A stretch of DNA of 64,000 bases, from contig JAIVJS010000002.1 in assembly GCA_020199905.1 (NCBI GenBank), positions 1 to 64,000 on the forward strand. The letters run 5' to 3'. Numbering within the stretch: the first letter of the stretch is position 1; the number at the start of each line of letters is the position of its first letter. A model generated the notes under the pieces. That model was not told where the DNA came from. It searched no databases and was given only the letters and a program-made list of their open reading frames with translations. Positions 52,298 to 59,858 of this stretch are shown one piece after another. The translations under genes were made by a program, and so were the position numbers. Source of the stretch: Acidobacteriota bacterium (GTDB taxonomy: Bacteria; Acidobacteriota; Thermoanaerobaculia; UBA5066; Gp7-AA6).

Positions 52298-52684
52298 ATG
52301 AAGCGAGTCACTGGCATTGGCGGCATCTTCTTCAAAGCCAAAGACGCTCCGGCGCTACAGGCCTGGTACAAGCGGTACCTCGGAATCGATGTCCAGGAAT
52401 GGGGTGGGGCGGCTTTCACCTGGACCGACGGTGAAGGTAAGCCGGTTGCCGGAACAACGATCTGGTCCATTGGTCCGGCGCAAGGTGACCCCTTTGCGCC
52501 CGGCACTGCCACTTTCATGGTCAATTACCGCGTGGAGGATCTCCACGCCCTGGTTAAAGTGTTGCGCGAAGAAAGCTGCAACGTTCTCGAGAAGATCGAC
52601 GATTCCGAGTACGGGAAGTTTGCCTGGGTCATCGATCCAGAAGGAAACAAGGTAGAGCTTTGGCAACCGCCTGCCGGCCAATGA
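52298..52684 (+). CDS. VOC-family (glyoxalase-like) protein
   Basis: 128 residues; ggagg sits four bases before ATG 52298. Two beta-alpha-beta-beta-beta modules of the vicinal oxygen chelate fold: VTGIGGIFFKAKDAPALQAWY and VEDLHALVKVLREESCNV, ending FAWVIDPEGNKVELWQPP, where Glu is a likely metal ligand. Function could be resistance, isomerase or binding. No attC separates it from the broken SRPBCC gene, so both sit in one cassette. Confidence 0.85.
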   Translation: MKRVTGIGGIFFKAKDAPALQAWYKRYLGIDVQEWGGAAFTWTDGEGKPVAGTTIWSIGPAQGDPFAPGTATFMVNYRVEDLHALVKVLREESCNVLEKIDDSEYGKFAWVIDPEGNKVELWQPPAGQ

Positions 52685-52715
52685 CCAGGGCGGTCGGCCT
52701 CAGCCACGAATCTGC

Positions 52716-52738
52716 GGCCTGAATCTCACACGTCAGGC
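52716..52738 (+). repeat. GCCTGA...GTCAGGC remnant
   Basis: A short inverted pair (gcctga at 52718 and GTCAGGC at 52732-52738) 34 bp after the VOC stop. It repeats the motif found at 49941-50040 but has almost no interior. Possibly a collapsed attC. Confidence 0.35.
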
Positions 52739-52796
52739 GGCGCGAAGGATCCGCACGGCCTTTGAACCGCCAGAGATTTGTTCACGCAGATGGCAC

Positions 52797-52975
52797 GTTG
52801 ATCACGGTGTGGGTGTTCTCGGGAATCGCATATGTGTCATTCGTGGGAGGCGCCGGTCCTGCGCGCACATCGGTCTCGAAGGTTTCTGTCGGTCGTGGCG
52901 GCTGACGCCTTGGTGGTGGTCGGTCCGCTGTCCGGCTTCGACGTTCTGGCATGGATCGCGAGTCGCCACCGATGA
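52797..52975 (+). pseudogene. Possible frameshifted small membrane protein in cassette
   Basis: From TTG 52797 one frame reads ITVWVFSGIAYVSFVGGAG; a second frame continues VVAADALVVVGPLSGFDVL and ends AWIASRHR with TGA 52973-52975, seven bases before attC 3. Together they look like a two-TM small protein broken by one indel near 52890. Function is not recognisable. Confidence 0.3.
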
Positions 52976-52981
52976 GCGGCC

Positions 52982-53051
52982 GCCTGACATCGCGCTGCAG
53001 CGGACGTCATCGGCTTCGCCGCTGCCGCCGCTGAGCTTTGGAACGTTAGGC
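52982..53051 (+). repeat. attC site 3 (70 bp)
   Basis: Arms GCCTGAC (52982-52988) and GTTAGGC (53045-53051), complementary except one G-T pair. Inner arms gctgcagcgg and ccgctgagc pair with one extrahelical base, and the central hairpin has a gcttcgcc core. Same length and same right end (ccgctgagctttgg) as site 4. Confidence 0.85.
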
Positions 53052-53200
53052 GTCGGGGTGAACAGTTGTGGCATCCATACTCTAGCTCTCAGATTCGCCA
53101 CGGATACAGCGACGCTCGCTGTCTTCGATCCAAGCCAGCTGCGTCATCGATTTGACGATGATTGCGAGGGCGGCGAGGATGAGGAGCGCCAGCGTCCCTC

Positions 53201-54178
53201 CTACCTCGTTGAGCCGGATCCCGACAGCATGTTCGGTACCGACGCGCCCGCCGATGCGGCCACCACGCACAGCACCGCGATCCACTGCGACCAGTGCAGC
53301 GACTCCTGGAGCACGATGAGGCCGATGAGGGCCGCCATCGCTGGTTCGAGGCTCATCAGGATACCGAACACGCGCGGTGGGATCTTGCGTAGTGCTTCCA
53401 GATCCAGCGAGTACGGGATCACCGACGACAACAGTGCCACGCCGAGCCCTGCAATCAGAACCCACGGCTGAATCAGCGCCGTTCCGCTGTCGGCCACGCC
53501 GAATGGCACAGCCACCAGTGCCGCGACGGCCATTCCCAGAGCCAGACCATTGCCTTTCGTGGTGTGGCGGCCCAGCGCCGCGCCGACCAGGATGTACAGG
53601 CCCCAGCACGTTCCTGCGGCGAGGGCGAACAGAAAACCGATAAGGTTGAGGTCGCCGCGTCCCTCCAGCAGCAGGACCACACCGCCTGCCGCGAGCATGG
53701 CCCAGAAAGCGTCCAGCCATCGCCTCGACCCGGCCAGGGCCACCGCCAGCGGCCCGAGGAACTCGATGGTTACCGCGATCCCCAGCGGGATCCGGGCCAG
53801 CGCCAGGTAGAAGCACAGGTTCATCAAGCCGAGAATCACGCCGTAGCTGAGCACTACTGTCCACGTGCGACGATTCATGCGCAGTGACGGCCGCCACAAC
53901 AGCATCAGCACCGCCGCCGCGAAGAACAGTCGCAACGCGACTGTCCCGAAGCTGCCCACTGCGCTGAACAGGTGCTTGGCCAATGCCGAGCCCACCTGAA
54001 CGCTGACGATGCCGAGCAGTACCAGTGCCGGGGGCGGGATCGCGCCCAAGGTACGTCCGGCCAGCGCGGTCAGGGAGGATCGGGGGGACGGGCCGCGTTT
54101 AGTCCTGTCGACGTTCACGGCGGCCACGCGTGGATTATCGACGATCGGGCGCCGTCGTAGGCGAAGGCCTCGAACCAT
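53201..54178 (-). CDS. EamA-family exporter (RhtA-like), inverted in the array
   Basis: 325 residues with about ten TM helices in two EamA repeats: LVLLGIVSVQVGSALAKHLF, ALRLFFAAAVLMLL, IPLGIAVTIEFLGPLAVAL, and SSVIPYSLDLEALRKIPPRVFG. The pattern follows E. coli RhtA, a threonine/homoserine exporter. The start could be an internal GTG near 54115, since the first 20 residues are basic and unlike the family. It is read opposite to the other cassette genes, between attC sites 3 and 4, so it should carry its own promoter. Confidence 0.85.
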   Translation of the reverse strand: MVRGLRLRRRPIVDNPRVAAVNVDRTKRGPSPRSSLTALAGRTLGAIPPPALVLLGIVSVQVGSALAKHLFSAVGSFGTVALRLFFAAAVLMLLWRPSLRMNRRTWTVVLSYGVILGLMNLCFYLALARIPLGIAVTIEFLGPLAVALAGSRRWLDAFWAMLAAGGVVLLLEGRGDLNLIGFLFALAAGTCWGLYILVGAALGRHTTKGNGLALGMAVAALVAVPFGVADSGTALIQPWVLIAGLGVALLSSVIPYSLDLEALRKIPPRVFGILMSLEPAMAALIGLIVLQESLHWSQWIAVLCVVAASAGASVPNMLSGSGSTR

Positions 54179-54336
54179 CCGAGGAAGATGGTTGCCTCTT
54201 CGTGTTCGTCAAGCCGGCAACTACGTGGCTGTAGCCTGTGGTACGGGCCCGACACGCTCCGCGTCTTCCTGACGTTTCCACGAGCCTGTGGTGCTGGCTG
54301 GTGTGCTCTACGTATGAGGCGCGTAATCCTTCAGCC

Positions 54337-54406
54337 GCCTGACGTCGCGCTGCAGCCTACGCCGTCGGCTTCGCCGCCGTCGCCGCTGAGCTTTGGAAGG
54401 TTAGGC
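54337..54406 (+). repeat. attC site 4 (70 bp)
   Basis: Arms GCCTGAC (54337-54343) and GTTAGGC (54400-54406). The interior (gcgctgcagcctacgccgtc ... ccgctgagctttgg) matches site 3 at most positions and site 1 in the central hairpin. It separates the inverted exporter gene from the DUF2442 gene. Confidence 0.85.
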
Positions 54407-54456
54407 GGCTGCGAGTATCGTCCTGGAGAATCGAGAGGGGTTTTTAGGAGCGTGGA

Positions 54457-54759
54457 ATGACTTCTTTGGTCGTTGAAGCAGATCCGCGGGCCAACGAGGT
54501 CCTGGTGACCGAGGATGAACTCACCATGACTCTCGCGGACGGTAGACGCGTCGTTCCGCTCGCCTGGGTCCCCGGGTTGCGGCACGCTTCACCGTCGCAG
54601 CGTATGAATTGCGAATTTCTGGGGGATGGCGAGGGCATTGGCTGGCCTGAAATCGATGAGGACCTGAGTGTCGCAGGAATTCTTCGGCTAACCCCGCTCC
54701 GCCGTCGGCGCCGACGTCCGTCAGGCGCCGCAAGTCTTCCCATTGCAATTCATCGATGA
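54457..54759 (+). CDS. DUF2442 protein with altered C-terminus
   Basis: 100 residues from ATG 54457 (aggagcgtgga upstream). Residues 12-76 match DUF2442: LTMTLADGRRVVPLAWVPGL, HASPSQRMNCEFLGDGEGI and WPEIDEDLSVAGILR. After that the reading enters an attC-like remnant (54686-54726) and ends in Arg-rich sequence. DUF2442 proteins are often found with DUF4160 partners, thought to be toxin-antitoxin-like pairs; no partner is seen here. Confidence 0.75.
   Translation: MTSLVVEADPRANEVLVTEDELTMTLADGRRVVPLAWVPGLRHASPSQRMNCEFLGDGEGIGWPEIDEDLSVAGILRLTPLRRRRRRPSGAASLPIAIHR
54686..54726 (+). repeat. Short attC-like remnant (GGCTAAC...GTCAGGC)
   Basis: GGCTAAC at 54686-54692 and GTCAGGC at 54720-54726 flank a palindromic centre (gtcggcgccgac). 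It is 41 bp long, too short for a normal site, and overlaps the 3' end of the DUF2442 gene. It marks the right edge of the recognisable array. Confidence 0.35.
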
Positions 54760-55187
54760 AGCGGACTCACCTCAACCCACCCGGGCTTCCGGACTGGAGC
54801 TCGCTTTTCTCACAGGTCGTGATTGCCGAGGGGTCGCCGCTTCGTGTCATCGCGGTATCGGGCCAGGTGGGCGTCGACAGGAGTCAGGCTGTTTCGGGTG
54901 ACGGCGGTTTCGCGGCCCGGCTCGACCGGGCGTTCAGGAACCTCGTGACAGCGCTGTCAGCAGCAGGATCTTCGGTGTCCGAGGTCGTCAAGCTCACGAT
55001 TTACGTCGTTGGATATAGCCAGGAAAAGGCCGGGGTCATCGGGGAGACGCTGAGGAACCATTTCGGCCGGCCGCTCCCGGCATGTTCTCTCATCGGGGTC
55101 GACGCGCTGGCTCGGCCCGAGCTTCTGGTCGAGGTGGAAGCGCTCGCGGTAAGCGAAGGACGTGGGGGCGACGGACCCCCGAGATAG
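54756..55187 (+). CDS. RidA/YjgF-family protein
   Basis: 143 residues from ATG 54756. RidA features: VIAVSGQVGVDRSQAVSGDG, ARLDRAFRNLVTALSAAG, VVKLTIYVVGYSQEKAG and PACSLIGVDALARPELLVEVEALAVS. The usual active-site Arg region (R-P-x-A-R) is partly altered to RPLPACSLIG, so iminase activity is uncertain. The start is 4 nt before the end of the DUF2442 frame. RidA proteins deaminate reactive enamines/imines. Confidence 0.85.
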   Translation: MKRTHLNPPGLPDWSSLFSQVVIAEGSPLRVIAVSGQVGVDRSQAVSGDGGFAARLDRAFRNLVTALSAAGSSVSEVVKLTIYVVGYSQEKAGVIGETLRNHFGRPLPACSLIGVDALARPELLVEVEALAVSEGRGGDGPPR

Positions 55188-55243
55188 AGCAGGCGTCGGG
55201 CCGAATTGCAGGCGCGCGCGCCGATTTTCCCGGGAGGAAAGCG

Positions 55244-55624
55244 ATGACGGAGAGGGTTGTGCCCATGATCCACGTGGAGGATGTGCGAGCCACTGTCGCC
55301 TGGTACGAGACCATCGGATTCACCGTGGTCGACACGTACGACGATGGAGGGGAGGGGCTGAGCTTTGCGATCCTGTCTTTGGGGGGCAGCGAAATCATGT
55401 TCAACTCAGGCGGACACCCGAGCGCGCACGAGCGGCGGGAAGTCGATCTATACGTTTATTCGGCCCACGTCGACGACCTCTACCACCGACTCGAGGGGCG
55501 AGTGGACGTCGTGAAAGGCCCTCACGATACTTTTTACGGAATGAGAGAGTTCATCATCCGCGACCCGAACCGGTTCTGGATGACGTTTGCGCAGCGCGCG
55601 CCAGGTCTCGCGGGATCGGCTTGA
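55244..55624 (+). CDS. VOC-family protein (bleomycin-resistance-like)
   Basis: 126 residues; gggaggaaagcg precedes ATG 55244. VOC pattern: VPMIHVEDVRATVAWYETI, GFTVVDTYDDGG, SEIMFNSGGHPS and YGMREFIIRDPNRFWMTFAQ. The C-terminal Arg-Asp-Pro-Asn strand is typical of the fold. Substrate unknown. Stands alone between RidA and another VOC gene. Confidence 0.85.
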   Translation: MTERVVPMIHVEDVRATVAWYETIGFTVVDTYDDGGEGLSFAILSLGGSEIMFNSGGHPSAHERREVDLYVYSAHVDDLYHRLEGRVDVVKGPHDTFYGMREFIIRDPNRFWMTFAQRAPGLAGSA

Positions 55625-55727
55625 TCCAGGTCCGGGCCGGTCACGAGAATCCTGGAGTGCTCCCGGCGTCGCCGCGGAGCGTTGCGATGTCACGGGTCCA
55701 GGCGGCCCATCGGCGAACGGATCCGGA

Positions 55728-56123
55728 ATGAACCAGGCGATCCTTCATATAGCCCTGGTCGTGAGGGACTACGACGAAGCGATCGCGTTCTTCTGCAGGA
55801 GGCTGCATTTCACGCTCGTGGAGGACACCTGTCAGCCGGAGCAGGACAAGCGCTGGGTTGTCGTCGCGCCCCCCGGCTCCAACGGCACGTCCATTCTGCT
55901 CGCCCGGGCATCGACGCCCGAACAGGAAGCGTTCATCGGCCGGCAGAGCGGCGGCCGGGTTTTCCTCTTTCTTCAAACCGACGACTTCCAGAGGGATTTC
56001 GACGAGATGCGCGCATCGGGAATTCGTTTCGTGAGGGAGCCCAGGGAGGCCTCGTACGGGACGGTCGCCGTGTTCGAAGATCTCTACGGTAATCTGTGGG
56101 ACCTCGTGCAGCTGAAGGGCTAG
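55728..56123 (+). CDS. VOC-family protein
   Basis: 131 residues from ATG 55728. AILHIALVVRDYDEAIAFF begins the first module, with His7 a probable metal ligand. VFLFLQTDDFQRDFDEMRA begins the second, and VAVFEDLYGNLWDLVQLK ends it with the usual Glu/Asp position. Closest in pattern to PhnB/glyoxalase-like proteins. 104 bp after the previous VOC gene; the two differ strongly, so they are not a recent duplication. Confidence 0.85.
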   Translation: MNQAILHIALVVRDYDEAIAFFCRRLHFTLVEDTCQPEQDKRWVVVAPPGSNGTSILLARASTPEQEAFIGRQSGGRVFLFLQTDDFQRDFDEMRASGIRFVREPREASYGTVAVFEDLYGNLWDLVQLKG

Positions 56124-56199
56124 AGACCAGTCCAGCGCCCGTGCAGCCCGTGCCGCCCGACGATTCCGTGGAGTGATCTGACCCGGCGGGTCCGTCATC

Positions 56200-56754
56200 G
56201 TGAAGCCGACGACTCGAAGCGCCGGACCGCCGGACGGGTTCCGTTACCGCGCTGATCTCCTTCAGCCGGAGGAGGAGCGGGACCTCGTCGAGCGGATTCG
56301 GCACCTGCCTCTGGAGGAATTCGAGTTCCATGGCTACGTCGGCAGGCGGCGCGTCCTCTCGTACGGCTGGCATTACAGCTTCGGCGCCGGCACGCTGCGG
56401 CCCACCGAAGAGATTCCCCCGTTTCTGCTCGCCCTTCGGGAGAAGGCGGCCTCGGTCGCGGAAGTGACAGCCACAGACCTCGCGCACGCGCTCGTCACCG
56501 AGTACAGCCCCGGCACCGCGATCGGATGGCATCGAGACAGGGCGGTGTTCGGCGACGTGATCGGCATTTCTCTTCAGTCGTCGTGCGTGTTTCGCCTCCG
56601 CCGCCAGACCGGGTCGACGTGGGAGCGGTACTCACGGACGGCCGAGCCGCGCTCCGCCTATCTGCTGCGCGGCCCCGCGCGCACAGAGTGGGAGCACAGC
56701 ATTCCCGCCGTCCCCGCGCTTCGGTATTCGGTGACCTTCCGGAGTCTCCGGTGA
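56200..56754 (+). CDS. AlkB-like 2OG-Fe(II) dioxygenase
   Basis: 184 residues. The jelly-roll dioxygenase ligands are visible: AIGWHRDRAVFGD gives the HxD pair, EWEHSIPAV the distal His, and LRYSVTFRSL the two arginines for 2-oxoglutarate. LVTEYSPGTAIGWH is the AlkB-family nucleotide-side strand. Likely repairs alkylated nucleic acid or hydroxylates a related substrate. ATG 56200 is followed by a basic N-terminus. Confidence 0.88.
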   Translation: MKPTTRSAGPPDGFRYRADLLQPEEERDLVERIRHLPLEEFEFHGYVGRRRVLSYGWHYSFGAGTLRPTEEIPPFLLALREKAASVAEVTATDLAHALVTEYSPGTAIGWHRDRAVFGDVIGISLQSSCVFRLRRQTGSTWERYSRTAEPRSAYLLRGPARTEWEHSIPAVPALRYSVTFRSLR

Positions 56755-56895
56755 AGTCGATGTCGCCGGCGCCGAAAAGAGGGAGGAGCGTGCGACAGGG
56801 GCTTGAACCGTCGTCGTTTGATGTGCTCATCGTCAGGCGTCTCCCGGCAGCGCCGTGCTGTTTTGGACGGGGTCGGTTGGTTAATATCCGCCGGG

Positions 56896-57813
56896 ATGCG
56901 AAACTCGGGAGACGACATCCGTTCCCGGCGCTCGAGGCTGAGGTCGTCTGGCGCGCTTTGCGCAGCCATCGTCGTCTTCGTCGCGCTCGGCGCCGGCTGC
57001 GGCGCCCCGCCGGTTGTGCCGCCCGCATCGGCGCCTCCGCCTGTCGCGGCCGCGGCGTCCGCGCCGGGGCCGGAGCGCGTCCTTCCCCACGAGACCCTGA
57101 CCATCGACTCGAAGGCGCTGGGGGAGACGCGGCGCATCCACATCTACAGGCCGCCGGGCTACGAGGATGGCGTTCCCCGCTATCCCGTGCTCTACATGCC
57201 GGACGGCGGGGTCGATGAGGATTTCCCGCACGTCACCAACGACATCGACACCGCCATTCGCGCCGGCGAGATGCGGCCGGTCGTCGTCGTGGGCATCGAG
57301 AATACGGAGCGGCGCCGCGACATGACCGGGCCCACCGAGGTCGAAACGGACAGGAAGATCGCGCCCCGGGTGGGCGGCTCCGCCAATTTCCGCGCCTTCA
57401 TCCGGGACGAGCTGATGCCCGTGATCCGCCGGCGGGTCCGGGGAAACGGGGAGACCGCCATCGTGGGCGAGTCGCTGGCGGGCCTCTTCGTCCTCGAAAC
57501 CTTCTTTCGAGAGCCCCGGTTGTTCGATACCTGGATCGCTTTCAGCCCGAGCCTGTGGTGGAACGCCCAGGCCCTGGTGCGAGCCGCCGACGAGCGGCTG
57601 AGAGCGACGCCTCCACCGACAGGAACCCTGTATTTTGCGACGGCCGGCGATGACGGCACCGACGACGCGGCGACGGCCCTGGCCGCGGCCCTGCGCGCCG
57701 CTGCGCCGGAAGGTCTGGCGTGGTCCTACGAACCCAGGCCCGACCAGAAGCACAGCACGATCTATCGCGGCGTGTCGCCTGAGGTGTTCCGCAGGCTTTT
57801 CCCGCCCCGATGA
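56896..57813 (+). CDS. Exported Fes/IroE-like putative esterase
   Basis: 305 residues from ATG 56896. A signal-like segment (SGALCAAIVVFVALGAGCG) has a possible lipid-attachment cysteine. The esterase domain shows ETRRIHIYRPPGYEDGVPRYPVLYMPDGG-like pattern in two blocks, nucleophile elbow IVGESLAGLF (GxSxxG), and a C-terminal RPDQKHSTIYRG with the His. Matches the putative esterase family that includes ferric-enterobactin esterases. Periplasmic or outer-face lipoprotein. Confidence 0.85.
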   Translation: MRNSGDDIRSRRSRLRSSGALCAAIVVFVALGAGCGAPPVVPPASAPPPVAAAASAPGPERVLPHETLTIDSKALGETRRIHIYRPPGYEDGVPRYPVLYMPDGGVDEDFPHVTNDIDTAIRAGEMRPVVVVGIENTERRRDMTGPTEVETDRKIAPRVGGSANFRAFIRDELMPVIRRRVRGNGETAIVGESLAGLFVLETFFREPRLFDTWIAFSPSLWWNAQALVRAADERLRATPPPTGTLYFATAGDDGTDDAATALAAALRAAAPEGLAWSYEPRPDQKHSTIYRGVSPEVFRRLFPPR

Positions 57814-57892
57814 AGAACGCGACGTTGGAGTGCAGTGCCACGGACGCGGTTTGAGTGACTACGATCGTTGCGCGGGCAACAGGACGCAGCAC

Positions 57893-58281
57893 ATGAGGCC
57901 ATGGGGGAAAGCGATCCTCGGCGCAATCAGTCTCGTTCTCGTTCTCCCGGGGTGCTCCAGGACCCCCGCTCCGCTCGCGAGAGAGGGCGAGGCGAAACCC
58001 GCGGAGTCCGCTCGGCCGCCGGAAGCCGTCGTGAACCATTCGCCCTCGGACGCGCAGCCGGGTCAGAAGATCGAGCACGGCGAGCTGATTCTGGGCGTCG
58101 ATGAGGCGAAGAGGCAATTGAACGCCCAGAACCTCGCGTTCAAGGTTCTGGAGACGCCGAAAGTGCCCGGGACGGGAGGCGGGCGAGAGCACGACGGGGC
58201 CGGCGAGTGTCATCGCCGTGGACCCGGAGGGGGAACCCGATTCTGGTCGACCAGCACGTGTCAGGATGGCTTCGGTCCTGA
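57893..58281 (+). pseudogene. Broken lipoprotein with VOC-like C-terminus
   Basis: ATG 57893 starts a lipoprotein signal (AILGAISLVLVLPGCS, clear lipobox LPGC). ELILGVDEAKRQLNAQNLAF and KVLETPKVPGTGG follow. Two shifts are then needed: near 58180-58190 to reach STTGPASVIAVDPEG, and one extra g in the run at 58229-58233 to reach GNPILVDQHVSGWLRS and TGA 58279-58281. These pieces match the end of a VOC domain. Decayed gene or sequencing indels. The unshifted frame runs on to 58336. Confidence 0.55.
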
Positions 58282-58335
58282 CAGCTCCGTTCGGAACCGC
58301 GAGACCGTCGGCCGCGCCGGCGCCCGGGAGATGTG

Positions 58336-58566
58336 ATGACCTCCGAAGAGATGATCACCGTTGCGACGTTCGAGAACGCCCTGGAGGCGGCCATCGCTCG
58401 AGGAGCCCTCGAGGCGGAGGGGATCCCGGCGTTCGTGCCGGGCGAGACGGTCGGCGTGTTCGCGGTCGATCGGTCGATCCCACCGGGAACCCGGGCGGAG
58501 CTCCGGGTCCGCCCGGGGGATCGGGACCGGGCCATTGCGGCCTTGAAGCGGGCGGGCCATCGGTGA
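58336..58566 (+). CDS. DUF2007-type small protein
   Basis: 76 residues from ATG 58336. ITVATFENALEAAIARGALEAEGIPAFV follows the DUF2007 (putative signal-transducing protein) pattern: an element that reads as inherited subunit selection by sequence position, ending RVRPGDRDRAIAALKRAG. No TM or Cys. Function unknown. A GTCAGGC heptamer lies at 58581-58587, 15 bp after its stop. Confidence 0.75.
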   Translation: MTSEEMITVATFENALEAAIARGALEAEGIPAFVPGETVGVFAVDRSIPPGTRAELRVRPGDRDRAIAALKRAGHR

Positions 58567-58642
58567 CGTGGCCCCCCGGCGTCAGGCCGTTTCCGGTCTC
58601 CGATGGACGCCTGTCCCCCGGCGGATAACCGAAGGAGCCCCG

Positions 58643-59026
58643 ATGCCTCCCACGCTCGCGAATGGCAAGATCTGCTACGTCGAGATTCCCGCGGTCGAGA
58701 TTCCGCGCTCCGTCCAGTTCTACCGGGCGGTGTTCGGCTGGAAGGTCCGGTACCGGGTCGACGGGCGGCCGGCCTTCGACGACAGCGTCGGCGAGGTGAG
58801 CGGCACCTGGGTGACCGGCCGGGCGCCGTCCCGCGAGGCGGGCCTCCTGCTTTACGTCATGGTCGACAGCGTCGCGGCGACCCTCGACGCGGTGATCGCG
58901 AACGGCGGCGAGCTCGCGCAGCCGATCGGCGCGGACGCTCCCGAGATCACGGCCCGGTTTCGCGACCCGGCGGGCAACGTCATCGGTCTCTACCAGGATC
59001 CCGGTGCGGCTCGAGGAACGTCATGA
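58643..59026 (+). CDS. VOC-family protein (glyoxalase-like)
   Basis: 127 residues; gaaggag lies five bases before ATG 58643. KICYVEIPAVEIPRSVQFYRAVFGWKV-type first module (split here as KICYVEIPAVEIPRS and VQFYRAVFGWKV), then LLLYVMVDSVAATLDAV and ITARFRDPAGNVIGLYQDP. Typical of stand-alone antibiotic-resistance-like VOC proteins; substrate unknown. Fourth VOC gene (fifth counting the broken one) within 6.4 kb. Confidence 0.85.
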   Translation: MPPTLANGKICYVEIPAVEIPRSVQFYRAVFGWKVRYRVDGRPAFDDSVGEVSGTWVTGRAPSREAGLLLYVMVDSVAATLDAVIANGGELAQPIGADAPEITARFRDPAGNVIGLYQDPGAARGTS

Positions 59027-59160
59027 AGAGATCGCAGGTGCTCGCCGCCCGCCCTGTCGTGCCGCGCATTGTCATTACTCCCGCGGCGGCGACGTGTCCC
59101 GCCGCTCGCCCGCCCGCGAAGGCGCGAGGTTCTGACGCGGCGCCTTCGGGAGGAGCTCTC

Positions 59161-59302
59161 ATGAAGCCTAACCTCCTGACGATGGTTGCGCTCTTCGGAC
59201 TGATCCGTGGCGCAGGTCTGGCGAATGGTCCGGGAGGGGCGTCTGGCGACGGAGCCCTGGTACATCCTGATCACCCTGGCTGCGGCGCTTCTGGCTCTGT
59301 AA
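59161..59302 (+). pseudogene. Possible frameshifted small membrane protein
   Basis: ATG 59161 (gggaggagctctc upstream) reads MKPNLLTMVALFGLIRGAGLA, a TM-like start. A one-base shift near 59215-59240 leads to EGRLATEPWYILITLAAALLAL and TAA 59300-59302, a second TM. Together they would form a ~47-residue two-TM protein. The stretch 59027-59160 shows nothing else to me. Confidence 0.3.
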
Positions 59303-59363
59303 GCGTGGTGTCTTGCCAGGCGCTCGAGTGTGGAAAGGTGAAGAGTTTCGCGCGGGAGACCAC

Positions 59364-59819
59364 ATGACGCATTCGATCCAGAGAGCCGTCACGGACGAGG
59401 AGATTCTTTCCTGTCATCCCATTCTCTCCGAGCTCCGCTCCCACATTCCGGCGTCGGATCTCGTGCCCGCCGTCCGGCGGATGGAAAAGGAGGGCTACCG
59501 GCTCGCGTTTCTTTCCGACTCCGGGAAGGTCCAGGCGGTCGCGGGCTATCGGATGATCGAGATGCTTCGGACTGGGAAGATGCTCGAGGTCGACGACCTC
59601 GTCACCGCGAGCGAAACGCGCTCGAAGGGCTATGGCAGCGTACTCCTCCGGTGGATCTTTCAGGAGGCCCGGGAGAATCAGTGCCGATTCGTCGAGCTCG
59701 ACTCCGCCGTTCATCGCGCAGACGCGCACCGCTTCTACTTTCGAGAGCGCATGCACGTGCTGGGATTCCACTTCAGCGTCGCAATGGACACGCTCCCGGC
59801 GTGGCCGGAACCCCGATGA
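59364..59819 (+). CDS. GNAT-family N-acetyltransferase
   Basis: 151 residues from ATG 59364. The acetyl-CoA motif A is MLEVDDLVTASETRSKGYGSVLL-like (LVTASETRSKGYGSVLL, with R/K-x-x-G-x-G/S), preceded by the beta4 strand VQAVAGYRMIEML and followed by CRFVELDSAVHRADAHRFYF. Substrate cannot be told. Single gene between unrelated small genes. Confidence 0.85.
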   Translation: MTHSIQRAVTDEEILSCHPILSELRSHIPASDLVPAVRRMEKEGYRLAFLSDSGKVQAVAGYRMIEMLRTGKMLEVDDLVTASETRSKGYGSVLLRWIFQEARENQCRFVELDSAVHRADAHRFYFRERMHVLGFHFSVAMDTLPAWPEPR

Positions 59820-59858
59820 TCGAGTGGAGCGCGATACTCGCGGGATCGTCTTTTTGAG

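Larger units (their letters stand above)
50034..54726. mobile_element. Integron-type gene cassette array without integrase
   Basis: Between truncated argH and the RidA gene, short unrelated genes alternate with 70-bp sites that end in GTTAGGC and fold as imperfect hairpins (50596-50665, 51646-51715 degenerate, 52982-53051, 54337-54406). Shorter remnants lie at 49941-50040, 52716-52738 and 54686-54726. Base composition is visibly lower in G+C than the flanks up to about 53000. No intI gene is in the window, so this is a CALIN-type array (cluster of attC sites lacking integrase). Confidence 0.8.
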
